Shown: positions 13,101 to 25,039 of the stretch, one piece after another
Position numbering within the stretch: the first letter of the stretch is position 1
How the letters are laid out: each line of letters opens with the position of its first letter
NCBI GenBank assembly: GCA_008973525.1
Contig: WACJ01000076.1
Location: 62,001-126,000 of the forward strand
Length of the DNA stretch: 64,000 nucleotides
Direction of reading: 5' to 3'
From: Stenopsyche tienmushanensis
Taxonomy: Eukaryota > Arthropoda > Insecta > Trichoptera > Stenopsychidae
Translations under genes and position numbers: made by a program
Notes under the pieces: generated by a model
The model's input: the letters and a program-made list of their open reading frames with translations, nothing else
Databases searched by the model: none
Told to the model about the DNA's origin: nothing

Positions 13101-14876
13101 TAACTATATTAAATATTTATGATTTTAGTCACTTTTGTTGGACATATATTATTGTTGGGAATATTTATAAGTTTGACGATAGCTTTAAGTCACCGCTCTG
13201 AGACAACTCAGTTCAGTAATCGGTCGACATCCAAAGGCGTGGGATGTCCGAGTTTAATTTTCTTACCTATTGAAAATTTAAAAACCCTCACTGGCCATAG
13301 TAATATCGGTGAGATTTTTAGACTGAGCCATTAATCACAGAGAGAGTATATATTATATTATATCATAATTATTCATAATCAAACCGTCCTCGAAAAAACA
13401 TTAATGTAAAAAAATGATTTAAAATTAAAGCTCTTGTGCTTTTTAAACCTATTTTTAATGTACAACAATAATTATTTTTCCCAACTACTTGTTGACAATA
13501 GGGAAGTGATTGATTTACTGCTGAAATATGTGATATAGTAGCCATATGATATTAACGCATTCAAGGGAAAATAATTATTTGAAGCTAGTAAATATAAAAA
13601 ATATATTGATGCTTCCTTGAGTTGCCTTATCAGATGGGCGTTTTAAATTTTTGTACATGATCGGAGAATAATTGATAATATCTCTTTGTTTGTATTGATT
13701 TTTTTATCATGTAATAATTTCCTTCAAAATTGACATTCTAAATATGACCAACAAACAATTACAAATCAATGTCTAGTTGTTACCAAAACGAGACAATGGA
13801 TGCAAAATCATTTAGAGATAAGAAAAATTTCTAGTATATTTATTTAATATGTTTTGTTGATTTATCTATGCTTATTCCTTTATCATAATTGAAATATTCA
13901 ATGTTTAATATTCTCTTACACAATTTTAACTCGGAAGACAGTCTTGCAAGCCGTATAATTATCTATAAACTGTAAATTGAATCGTAATTCATTACTCACT
14001 TTTTTCAAATTATATTTATATTAAGATAAACGAGGAAGAAACTAATTTGTAATTATCTATCCATAAGTAGACATTCTAAAAGAAAAATCGGTCTTGTTTA
14101 TTTCATGTATAATTTAAGATAAAAATCAAATATTTATGAACCTTTATTCTCATTCAAAATATAATATTACTGTGTGTTTGCTGTCAAATTTGATTAATAT
14201 TGATTTTAAAAGCCATATTTTGTAATGATTATTTTATATGGTACATGAAACTTGAATATTTTGCTATTTTTGTAGGAAACTGGTTATTGCAAAATGTTTT
14301 GGTTAAAATTATCATTCTGAACTTGTGAGTGGGTAAATGTGCCTTTAAAAGTATGCAATATAAAGTGGCACTTTTATTAAAATAAATGCTTTTACCAGAA
14401 ATCATCAGTAATAAAATTAAAAAAAAAAAAAAAACATTTTTGTAATATAAATATTGTTGTTACCCATAAATATTTTAAATTTATGTATTGTAATAAATAT
14501 AACGATGGATACTTATGAACAAAGATTATATTTATTTTTAAAAAAAATTATCTTCGAAACATGCAAGTATTTTTAAAATATAGGAACATATTTGTTATTT
14601 ATTTTGTAGTAACTAATATTTAAAAGCAGCTCTTTTTAAAACAAAATGTACCCTGGGATAAATTTATACATCTGAAATAAGACTATCATAAAAATGATGT
14701 AGTATTTAAGTCATGTTGACGAGCAGCTATTGTTTTGATGCAAATGAACTGAAATGTGTTTTTATATCACTAGAGAAAAAAAAAAATCAGAGATTCCTTT
14801 TATCCCGGGACTTGTAAATTAAGTTTAGACAAGTGATATTTGAATTATGTTGAGTTATAAGATATATTATCATATG

Positions 14877-14882
14877 AATAAA
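14877..14882 (+). terminator. candidate poly(A) signal of canoe
   Basis: AATAAA in CATATGAATAAAGAAG, followed by a T/GT-rich stretch (TATTGTTTTCATTTTGTTTTT). It is the best-formed signal before the convergent FLASH-like gene, but earlier hexamers could also be used. Confidence 0.4.
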
Positions 14883-15031
14883 GAAGTACATATCAGAAAT
14901 ATATTGTTTTCATTTTGTTTTTCATACGTAATTAAAAAAGTTTTCGTTTCACAGTTATTTTAATCGCTTTACATTATCTACATATTTTTCCGTTCTTGAT
15001 TAATTAGTTCACAATTGCAGGTTCAGATTAG

Positions 15032-15213
15032 CAGTACTTAAACTCTTGAGCAAATTTTTTTTGACAGACCTTAAGACTTGATTTTTCAAACAAACATTTC
15101 TCAGTCAAAATAGATCATATAAAGTTTTCTGTAAATAATTCCATGAAAATATTCAAGTATAGATAGTGGTTTTTTTATATTTTCGCAGACCCCAGTTTAA
15201 GAACTGCTGAACT
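15032..15213. repeat. hAT-like MITE remnant
   Basis: Left end CAGTACTTAAACTCTTGAG and right end CCCCAGTTTAAGAACTGCTG form imperfect inverted repeats of the kind seen at hAT termini (CAGTGGTTCTTAAAC type). A further hAT-like terminus (CAGTGGTTGGCAACCTTTTG) lies at about 15350. Neither has a confirmed 8-bp duplication. Confidence 0.4.
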
Positions 15214-15956
15214 AGATTATTGATTGTTCTCAAAATAATTAACACAACCATTAATCTGATGATTTTGGTAAATGGTAGAAAGGTTTTATTGAGCTTGTCT
15301 GTTCCAATGTAACCTCTTTAATTGTATAATCTTGCTTACTACGCAATGCAGTGGTTGGCAACCTTTTGAGACTGGATAAAAATTTTCAAAATTTCATTTT
15401 GATCAGTGGGTAAAAGTTAAAAAAAAATTACAATTTCTTAAAAAAAATTTTAAACAAAACTTGATTATTAATTAACTTAATTTTTTAAATGATTGGTATT
15501 TTCAATTAATAAATAATTTTGTGAAAAAAAACCATTTTCTCAGGGGGTTTCTCAATGACCACTGATGAAATATATTGTAAACATGCTATGTTTAATAAAA
15601 ATAACTTTTTTAATACATACTCTCATATTTTATTAAATATTTTGATGACATTTTTTTTCAGTATGAATAAAAAAAAATTGGTTACAAAAGTAAAGCAAGT
15701 TTATTTCAATAAACTTGATTATAATACTGTGAATATTTATAACTAATTTTTTTTTTTACAGATAATATTAAAATTAAATGTTATCAAAAACGAGTCAATC
15801 ATGCTAGTTGCGATAATTTCTTTTATTTAATCTTCTTTTCTTTTACTGTGGTGGAGATAAATAAGAAAAATCTTTACAGACTACAGTTTATTGAGAAAGC
15901 TCCGTTTATAGAAAGTTTATTTGTATGCAAATTGACCTGACTGATTGTCTACTACC

Positions 15957-18900
15957 TTAAGTCTCGTTTAACTTTTTGATTATTTTTCTCCTGCGTCTAT
16001 GAATATTAACAACCAAAGTATTGTTTATTTTAGTGAATGTACACTTTGGTGAAATATTATTGGTCGCTATTATTGGAGATGTCAAACAATTCAGTATACT
16101 ATCTGAACTGGAACTAGCTATTTCACTAGTATTATCAGTATTCAAAGAATTATCTATGGATGTACTGATATTTAATGAACTTTTAAGATTTGAAGATGGG
16201 TTTTCATGAGAAATTATGTTCTTTTCGTAATTAGGGCACTTTATTTTTTTATGAGAGGCATTATCTATTGAATGAACAATATTTAATTGATCATTTTTGT
16301 AAACTTTTTTGGATAAATCATGTTGTTCGACGACTCTCGGTTCTTCATTAGACACGCTTTCAGATTTACCAGCATTTCTTAGAGAGTCGTAATTTGGCAG
16401 CATATCGATTTCAATTTTTGAATTGTCACAATTTCTCTCTTCTGTTGAATTAGATTCACCAATATATTTAACAGATTTTTTATTAGCAATCAGACATTTC
16501 TGAGATATTGTCGATTCATTGTTATCCTGCACAGAAATAATATTTGTTGATATATTTTCCAAACACGAGTTATTTACATTTTTAGCTAACGAGTCATTAT
16601 TAATACGTCCTTCGTTTGACATATTCTCAGTTAAACTATTTTCATCAGGCATATTATTCGTATGCTCAGATTTATGTAATTTTTCACAATTGTCAATGAC
16701 ACTATATTTTTTAGTTGATTCGAGTTTAATTTGAGTATTATCTTCATATTGGCAGCGTATTGGCAACATATTGATTTCAACAGTTGAATCATCACAATTT
16801 TTCTTATTTGTAATGTTCGATTCACTAATATATTTATCAGATTCTTTGTTGAGACATTTCTGAGATATTGTTGATTCATTGTTATCCTGCACGGAAATAA
16901 CATTTGTTGATATATTTTCAAAGCACCAGTTATTTACATTTTTAGTTAATGAGTCATCATTACAACATCCTTCATTAGTTAAATTATTTTTGTCAGATGT
17001 ATTATTCTCTAATTTCTCACAATTCTTAATTGGGCTGTATTTTTTAGCAGATTCGGGTTTAATTTGAGTATTATTTTCATATTTATCCAAAATTTCTCCA
17101 TCTTCACAATCATAAATATTTTCATGAGCGTTAATATCTAGCGATGACATTATTATGGCTTTATGTAAAGCATCTTTTTCTATGTTGTCAACATTCTCAT
17201 TTGACTTTGATAAAATAGATTGTTCAACCCGTGTACAATTGACATGACTTTCATTCATATTTATATTCTCCTTACTCAATTCCATCATAATTTCTTGTTC
17301 AATATTTTTATTCGGTAAGTCTGGCTGAGAAAAAAGAATTTTCCTTTCTTCATTATTAGATGAGATATATATTTTTTTATTATCTAAATTTATTTCAGCA
17401 TTTCTTTTAAAACAATTTCTTTGGTTATTATTTTCGTTTCTGTTAAAAGTGTTACTTTTACTTCCGATCGCCTGGGTAGATGAATAATATTCTTCTTTGC
17501 TAGGATGTGTAATGTGTTTCTCGCTTTCATGTTTGTTATGTTTCAAATCATTAGTTCTCCTCGTTTCGGATCTTACATTATAATTATTTTTAGTTTTTTC
17601 AAAACGATCATGATAATAGTCCCTTTCTTCTTTTCTATCATTATAAACATTTGATCTACATTTTCTATAATCTTCAAATTTTCTTCTCTCAGAATAATTT
17701 GGTATTTTTGACCTTTTTATCGAATAATCTTCTTTGCTTTTTGACCTTGAATGCTGTCGTTTTTTACTTTTCCAGTTGTCTTGATGTGATGATCTTCTTG
17801 TTCTAAAAAATAATGTTATCATTAAAAAATTATTCATTACATTAAGAGGTTTTGTGATTGATCCTGCAATGCGAGAATAGCTATTTGTCTTCTTTGTCAG
17901 AGTAAAGTACCAAGAGAAAATGAAAAATAGTATCGAAGGAAAATGGGAAACCGCCACATTAAATCCTTTCCCTAGTAAAATACCCTGTGGAGATTGCCTA
18001 CGTCCGATGGTTCAGATATGGCACATTAAGTAGAAACTCATTTCAAATATTTTGCCAAAAAATAAAATATTCACACAAATTCTTATACAAATAATGTGCA
18101 CTTTTAAAAGTGACAATTGAATTGAAAAGTTGGTTTATAATAAAAAGTTTTACTTATTATTACATTACAAAAACAAAAAAAATGATATAAAGCAGGACTT
18201 TGAACTGTCATCTTTTTCGCTTTGGTTACATTTCTAACATTTATATCACGGTTTGGATATGATTTCCATTCCAGGAAACAACAGTTCTACTGGTCTTCAG
18301 TTTTAGAACATTTTATTCCTTCTTCTGTAAGCATTCTACATGAATAATATTGTCGAATTTAATGGTTTGCTAGTTAACCCTTTAAGTTGTGAGCTAATTT
18401 ATATTTTTCAAAATCTTGGATGCTATATTTACTTGTCCACTACTTATCGTTATATTAGTCATGAATTTAGGTTAACGATCTATACAATCGACTCAAAATC
18501 AATGAGCAAGACAATCTCCGTCTCTGTTTGTCTCCGAGCTCAACATGTTAATGTATTATTTTACATTTCTGCTGCATGCGTATTAAAAAGGAATAAACTA
18601 TTGTTGGAAAAATTTTTCTAGAAAATGTTTAGAATTTTTGAATTATCACGTAGGCGACAAATATAATAAGAATGATTGATTGAAGGCATTGCAACATAAA
18701 CTGGTCAATGACTTTGTTGATCTATGCTGTGATTGGATCCTGCCATTCTCTATGGATGCCACAGCCGAACACTCCGATTATTATCTAAGGGACGGATGAA
18801 TAGCGCATCGATCGAGAGACTCCCGAATCTAACTCGGTCATAATTAGGTCGCGAACGAAACAAAATAAATCTTAAAACTGAATTTGAAACAAGATTTGCA

Positions 18901-21025
18901 GATTTTAATTCTACGAAAGAGAAGAAAGATTTCTCAATAAATCTAGAATCAGTAACTAATCACGCAAATGGAGTTAATTGAGATTTAAATTTTTACAAAG
19001 CCAAAATTCATTGATGTTAGCGTACTTGAATTTTACGGAAAGCTTGAAAATGTAAGAAAATTCACATGTGAAATTATTTTCATGTTTGGAAGTACTAATC
19101 AGTGCGAGCAGTTAATTACACTTATAAAAGGAAGTAAGTCTCCTATCAGATTCAGAATGAACGAGGTTCATCTTGGATCAATTTAAAAAGTAATCATTGC
19201 TAGCGATATTTTTTTCAAAATAGAAAAATTAGTAGCAGAGAAGAAATGCGAAGCGTCAGAAAGAAAACATCAACCTTTTGAGGAGCTAGCAAAATAAAAA
19301 TCGATGACGTTGTTGATGCCATAATCGTTTTACACCGATCACTTTCTCAGCTTCAGTTCTTATCAGAATAAGACAATCTTCAATTTGAGGCAGAGTCAAT
19401 TGTAAATAAACACTGTTGATAGCATACAAGACTTATTCTGATAGCATTAACGAGATTTTTTTTCCTTACCGATTTGGAGACAGAGATGTAGGCGGCCAAT
19501 TTTTATTAATGTTTTCAAATGATCCTTTTACATATTCAATTTCATTTTCTAATATTTTTCTACTTGAATCATGCATTTCTGAAAATTTTCTTCGGTCGCT
19601 TTTATCAATTTTGTCATTAGGACAATATCTATCTTCTAGATTACATTCTTTTTTTGCAATTGAGCTATAAAAAAATTGTTAAACTTTAAATTTTAAGCAT
19701 AAAACTGGTATTATTGATTAAAACATAATGTAATGAGTTACAGTAAATATATTTTTATATAAAATCTGCAAGATTATTATATATTTTAATTAAAAGCATG
19801 ATTAAAAAAAAATAGCACATGCTTTCTAAAGATATGCAGAATACTCAGGTAACATTATTATATTATTCTATGTGATCTATGAACACATAGAATTAAGTTC
19901 TATGTGTTCATAGATCACAACATTTGTGTTATATAATTGTTGATAGGTAAGAAACAAAAAAATATGATAAAATCAATGAAGGGGGAAAGTTTTCGTCAAA
20001 TTTATTATTAGCATGCTTAGAATACTACTTACCTTGATTTTGAAGGGGTTGGTGATTTTTTAATGGTTTGTTGCATTATATTGATTTCATCTATGGTTGC
20101 TTTCAACGTATTTACTAAATCTGTTATTATTTGAGAAGAAGATTTTTCGAGTTGCCGATGGATCTGTGGAAGAACATGTATTTTTATTCTGAGGCTTCGA
20201 ATCAGAACCGAACCGAAAACCGATAAAACTGTTAATTTCGCTGAAAAGAAAAACTGAAACTGATCCAGATTTTTTCAATTTGGTACACGTCTTATGCGAA
20301 AGAGTTTGGTTGATTTTTGTGTTGACAAAAACGGTTAACAGTTAAAGCACATTCGACAATATTATTCATGTAGAATGCTTATTATAAAAGAAGGAATAAA
20401 AACATTTAAAAAATCAATAAACGAATCACATAGAACTGAACCAAATATAGATATAGAGGCAACCGAGGGGTTTTTAAAATTTGAATTGAGAAAAAATCAT
20501 TGTAAATCTTAAATATATATTAAATATTCCCCACATATAAATTTCACAAGGCTCATCATGAATGAAATCTCATAGCATTTTTTGACATTACAATACTATT
20601 TCATGTTAAATTAATTTTCCTGTCTGGTGCTTTCTTGTTAGACGAGTTTCATTGCATATTTCATCACAGTCATACATCTAACTGTAACGAAGATAACTTA
20701 AAGTAGACATATTTCTCATTAGTGATGTTTGATTTTTTTACCTGTACGTTAGTGTGCATTTCATCTATACAGCTAGAATATCTTTCACGTTGGAACTGCA
20801 TTTTGTCTATTAACTGTTGAATAAAAATATTATTTAGTTCAGTATTTAAATTTTCAGTTAGAAATTTTTAATGCTTCGAGTAAAAAAGGATTTTTAAGAG
20901 ACACGAGTCATTCTTTAATTTGTAAACAGTGTTACTACTGTAATTTTGGATAAATCGGACTCGCATTCAGTCAATTCTTTTAATTCAGTCTTCGAACATT
21001 TTAAAATAGACATTGCAAAATATAA
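15957..21025 (-). CDS. FLASH-like protein, C-terminal exon block (or a separate Lys/Arg/Ser-rich gene)
   Basis: Minus-strand exons: 21025-20939, 20813-20742, 20163-20033, 19664-19470 and 17802-15957. All phases agree. From the ATG at 21013 they encode 772 aa. The first three exons predict helices (ECESDLSKIT, then IDKMQFQRERYSS, then QLEKSSSQIITDLVNTL). The long last exon is basic and Ser-rich (RRSSHQDNWKSKKRQHSRSK), contains the acidic motif CEDGEILD, and ends RRRRKIIKKLNET. The EDGEI motif fits known ARS2-binding motifs, and FLASH is reported to bind ARS2, which supports assignment to the FLASH-like gene upstream. However, the first exon here starts in phase 0 while the last exon of the N-terminal block ends in phase 2, so a linking exon is missing or this is its own gene starting at MSILKCSKTE. 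Exon structure is solid; the identity is inferred. Confidence 0.6.
16405..17085 (-). repeat. internal tandem duplication in the last FLASH-like exon
   Basis: Two coding units of roughly 340 bp lie head to tail. Unit 1 (about 16750-17085) reads NTQIKPESAKKYSPIKNCEK ... ISVQDNNESTISQKCL ... EINMLP. Unit 2 (about 16405-16749) reads NTQIKLESTKKYSVIDNCEK ... ISVQDNNESTISQKCL ... EIDMLP. The units have diverged with substitutions and small in-frame indels, and the frame is kept throughout. Confidence 0.8.
17961..18030. repeat. 70-bp dispersed repeat, copy 1
   Basis: This copy begins AAATCCTTTCCCTAGTAAAA and ends GATATGGCACATTAAG. A near-identical copy lies at 33551-33620 in the same orientation. 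It sits in the intron upstream of the last FLASH-like exon. Family unknown. Confidence 0.7.
18192..18362 (+). repeat. hAT-like MITE family copy, inverted relative to the copy at 20190-20415
   Basis: It starts CAGGACTTTGAACTGTC, like the element at 4925. Its right part (GCATTCTACATGAATAATAT then TGTCGAAT) is repeated in reverse orientation at about 20345-20390. The pair brackets two exons of the FLASH-like gene. A piggyBac-like end (TTAA then CCCTTTAAG) follows at 18374-18386. Confidence 0.5.
19871..19919. repeat. perfect 22-bp inverted repeat with 5-nt loop
   Basis: Arms 19871-19892 (starting TGTGATCTATGAACAC) and 19898-19919 are exact reverse complements around the loop TTAAG. It lies in the short intron between FLASH-like exons at 19664 and 20033. 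Confidence 0.85.
20190..20415 (-). repeat. hAT-like MITE family copy (reverse orientation)
   Basis: It contains GGCTTCGAATCAGAACCG and CGACAATATTATTCATGTAG, the reverse of the family at 4925 and 18192. It lies just upstream of the FLASH-like exon at 20163, within the same intron. Confidence 0.45.
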
Positions 21026-23084
21026 CTATCGCCATTCTCTAAATTGAATATAAGTAATAAATAATGAACTCAAATTGAATAAAGGCAAAGCAAAACTAAT
21101 GAATAAATAGAATCGTTTTTGTAGCAATATTGGTAGGTTCCATATTGAAGGGGCATAACTGAAATGCTGTCGATGTTACAAAAGAATAACAAGGAAGAAT
21201 TATTACTCAACACTGCAAGTCTTCAGATCAAGATTTGAATATAAAAGGGTAAGACTATCTCGGCATCGACGGATGGGGCGAATCCAGATGATGTTAGACA
21301 GGAGCGGCTAGGAAACTATCGGATGGGAATCCGAGCGAAGGTAAAGATAGTAAAATAACGCACACGGAGAGAACTCCGAGAGACGAAACATATGAGCGGG
21401 AGCCATGAAACGATAGAAGCAAAGAAATTGAGGGTTAATTTTAAAGGAATCGCCTTTAAGAAAGTATATGTTTACAGTCACAAGGGTTAAAATAAAACAA
21501 CTGAAAGTATGTTTATAGAATTCACAGTTGCTTTTTAATTTACACTTATTAATGTGTTAAATTTAGACACACCCCTAGAGCTTTATGTTTGAGACCTTCC
21601 ATAATTTTCGTTTTTAAGAAACGTCAGAAATGTCGCGCCACAGAACGGGTCGCAACGCAACAGTGTTGCCACTTCACTCCGTGGAAATTCCTTTACCAAC
21701 GCGTACTATTTTATTTTATAAAAAAGTCGTTCAGTGTTTATTCAAAATAACAACATCAAAAAATGAGTCGAAAATGGCTCAATAAAATAATATTTAATGA
21801 TTTGAGAGTTCAAAGGGTGACATAAAGAGAACGATCAAAACATTTTAAATCTACGAGCATTTTTAAAAACCAACTACAATTTGACAAAACCGCTAATAAT
21901 CTTATTATTACTGTTGCGTGGACCCGAAACGTTTTGTCGTCAACAGTTTGATCGGCTCGAAGCTGGCCATAATTTTTGTTATTAAGACCCCCCGGAAAGC
22001 GGGCGAATTAGTAAGGATAGAAGCCTAGAAGTAGATTTTGAATGCGCAACTCATATTTCATGTCCAGCAACAGATGTTCGCCTCGGACGGAGGCCGCGTG
22101 CCTCGTCATCACAGAGGTTAAATAAATGCCGTTATAGAGATTTAATTGTATCCCTTTTCTTTCTTTGAAGCCCTTCTTTTTGGCGTCGCCCGAAAACGAT
22201 GGATCGTCGTTTAGGAATAGACGATGCAATGACAACCTGAGGGTTATGTGACGCTACAGATCACCTCGAGAGGGGCTCGCGAAGTCGCAAGCGTCCCGGA
22301 ACGTTACGTTACAATCATTTATAATTCGGCAGAAAAAAGTCAGTTTCATAAAAATGGAAAAAAGCAAATCCATAACATACTTCATTATTGTTAAAGTCTT
22401 TATATTTCTGTACTTATATGCGATTATCGCCGTAACCTTAAGTAATCATTCGGCAGAAAAAAACTATAGTAAACAGTCATATTTATAGACAAGTACATTG
22501 GAATCTCGGGTTATGAGTTTGATTCGTTCCAGAAAGTAGATCGTAAGTTGAAAACTCGTAACCCGAAACGAGTTTTCGAGAGAAAGGGAATTTTTTTTAC
22601 GAAAAAACTAAAATTTTCAGAAGCAAAGAACTAAAAATTTCTCGGACTACAAAATTAGAAGCATTTCTATTAATCGTAGAGACTTGCGGTTTAGATGATT
22701 CCTTATGTGAAATATTGACACACAATAAAATGCATTTTGGACTTTACCCACTTATCAAATTAGGTTTATTTAAATTTAAAAAAATCATATTTTAAGTGAT
22801 TTAAGCAATAGAACTCAAGTGCTAATTTTACACGAGCACTTCCTCTTTTTTGCATAAGAAGTACCCCTGTGTTATGTACTCTCTGTCCTGGATTGCCTGT
22901 CTCTATCTATTTTGAAATGCACATAATTGAGACAGTGTTCCTGCTTAACGTCAATTTTTGTGACTCACTACATCCTTAAATTCTAATCTTAATGTTTACT
23001 GTCAATAATTACCACGATTTATGTCAACTTATGAACCTAATTTATCCCTTATTGCATTCTGTTACATGCTACCTTATGCATTTT
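21026..23084. other. large intron or intergenic gap without recognised genes
   Basis: The piece 21240-21420 and the piece 21950-22330 are more CpG-rich than the AT-rich remainder and may be old inserts. At 22497-22600 a pattern starting CTCGGGTTATGAGTTTGATT followed by CTCGTAACCCGAAACGAGTT looks like a degenerate foldback transposon. I see no supported coding exon. Confidence 0.3.
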
Positions 23085-23095
23085 AGTGTGTCTGG

Positions 23096-23943
23096 TAGTT
23101 AAAACGTTGAGATACCTCGGGATCGTCCTCGACAGCAAGCTGACCTTTCAACAACATATAGAGGAAGCTGCGCAGAAGGCGCAGAAAGCGGCCAATGAGA
23201 TTGGACGACTCATGCCCAATATCGGAGGGCCAAAGCCGTGCAGAAGGAGAATCATCAACGAAGTCATAAACTCAATACTTCTGTACGGAGCCCCGATATG
23301 GCATGAGGCGCTCCAAAAAGAGAGCTATAGAAAGAAAATGGCCAGGGTCCAGCGGCAGGGCGCGCTCCGAGTTACCGCCGCATACAGGACGGTATCGGAA
23401 GAAGCAGTACTTGTGATCGCGGGAACCCCCCCGCTGGACCTTATTGCAAGTAAGAGGGCCTTGGACCACAAAGACCCCAAAAAGCGCGGAGAACACGACC
23501 AGAAACTGAGGGAAGACTGGCAGCGCAGATGGGATGAGTCCACAAAAGGAAGATGGACCCATCGGCTTATACCGGTCGTAAGCCGGTGGAGGGCCAGAAA
23601 ATACGGCGAAACTACATACCGCCTAACCCAGGTGCTCACCGGACACGGATGCTTCGGTGCGTACCTGAGGTGGATCGGCAAAGAAGAATCTCCCAAATGC
23701 CACCACTGCGAAGCGGTAGCAGATGACGCGGAGCACACCATCATAGGCTGTGAGGCTTGGGCACCCCAGAGAGAACTGCTGAAACAAGCACTCGGGGTGG
23801 CCGAGCTAAATATCGACAACATGGTCCACAGCATGATGGAAAGTAAGAAGAACTGGGACCTTTGGCGCGACTATGTAGAAGACATCATGAGCGCCAAAGA
23901 AGACAGTGAAAGAGAGAGGCGCAGAGCGCCTCTTCAACAATAG
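23096..23943 (+). pseudogene. C-terminal fragment of LINE ORF2 (reverse transcriptase tail)
   Basis: About 281 codons remain. It begins at the thumb region after the catalytic core (LRYLGIVLDSKLTFQQHI) and includes a C-terminal zinc-binding pattern CHHC ... HTIIGC (C-x2-C-x8-H-x4-C) typical of R1-, Jockey- and LOA-type LINEs. The catalytic YADD box and the endonuclease are missing, so the fragment cannot work alone. The first few codons of the open frame come from flanking genomic DNA. Confidence 0.85.
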
Positions 23944-24172
23944 AATAGGGCCATTAAATGGCTAGACTATCTGTCACCCTTGAAGCAATGTGTAAAACAA
24001 TACCAGGGGGACAGAGGAGACCAAAGGGAGCGATTTAGTGGGTAGGTGCGGCTGGTGGGTTTCCCTTATGGAAACTCATACAGACGTAAATCCCACACTC
24101 CCCGGATGATGGCAACATTATCCGGAAGTCTTGCGAAGATTTACGCTCCCACAGGAAAAAAAAAAAAAAAAA
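23096..24172 (+). mobile_element. 5'-truncated R1/Jockey-type LINE with target-site duplication
   Basis: The insertion is bounded by an 11-bp direct repeat, AGTGTGTCTGG, at 23085-23095 and 24173-24183. It ends in an A-tract (24156-24173) and lacks its 5' part. These are the marks of target-primed reverse transcription. The reading frame is intact to its stop at 23943, followed by about 210 bp of 3' UTR, so the copy looks young. It lies between the two FLASH-like exon blocks. Confidence 0.9.
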
Positions 24173-24537
24173 AGTGTGTCTGGCTAATGTTCGTTTACAA
24201 TCATAGCGCTTGTTGACTGATAAAATTTCATCCCTTGTCTATTAAACTGCGCAATCATCAAATCACCAATTGAACCTTTTTTGTGAACCTACAAATAGTC
24301 AGTGCCTCAACAATACTGTATCATTATTCCAACATTCACTCGCCAAACTCCTTCTTATTATCATCATTTTTACAATCTCCATTCACCTTCCTTGATAGCA
24401 TTTAGACTTTGGGTCACTATCGTAATTGTGCATTTGATATAAACTTAAAAGTGAAGTAAAGAAAAGTCATATTGAAATATGCAAGCTTTTATTTGAAGAA
24501 TCAATCGGTGAATAAGATATGATCCACAATATAAATT

Positions 24538-24560
24538 TTGGCGCAGCCAGTAGAATTCGC
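24538..24560 (+). other. possible LTR-retrotransposon primer-binding-like site
   Basis: TTGGCGCAGCCAGTAGAAT resembles the TGGCGCAGTCGGTAG primer-binding sites found just after the 5' LTR of insect Gypsy-type elements. No paired LTRs or gag/pol frames were found nearby, so this may be a relic or chance. Confidence 0.2.
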
Positions 24561-25039
24561 TTTCTTCTCGTTGTCCATAACACCTGTATGAGAAGATCTG
24601 GTGTACATTATATTTACTATGTTTCAGCTTTAAACATTGTCAATATCAATATTATAAAACAATAAAAAAAAAACCAACTCTTCACTTTCAAGTACTATTC
24701 AAAGAATATCTATATTCATCGTTTTAAGATGCATAATGAGACAATAAAAAGTTTTTAGATCAAAGAATTGTTTGAAAACTAGTGTCACAATAGAGGTCTG
24801 CATAATGGCAACCGGGGACGGCGTCGAGTGGTTCGGGACGAGGGCGAGGATTAGGAGATTGATATTAGAGAGGTGCAAAAATTCAAATTTATCTAGTAGT
24901 TTGCATACAATTTATTTTAGAAAAGAAAAATTATTTCTGCTAGTTTCAGTTAAATGTATATACAATTCAATAAAAAGCATCAATAAAAAATAAGTATATT
25001 AAAATTACAAGGCTTATTTTACTATTTCACAGCAACAGG

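Larger units (their letters stand above)
9490..14882 (+). other. probable canoe 3' UTR and downstream sequence
   Basis: AT-rich DNA with scattered AATAAA hexamers (for example near 12,483 and 13,013), ending in a good signal at 14877. No convincing gene is seen. The open frames in it are short and AT-driven. The piece at 10037-10134 looks different and is listed separately. Confidence 0.4.

Noticed and set aside
13119..13334. 71-codon frame with a hydrophobic start
   Set aside because: AT-rich region after canoe; no conserved motif and no neighbouring exon was found.
20087..20278. 63-codon minus-strand frame
   Set aside because: It overlaps a true FLASH-like exon in a different frame and runs into a MITE copy.
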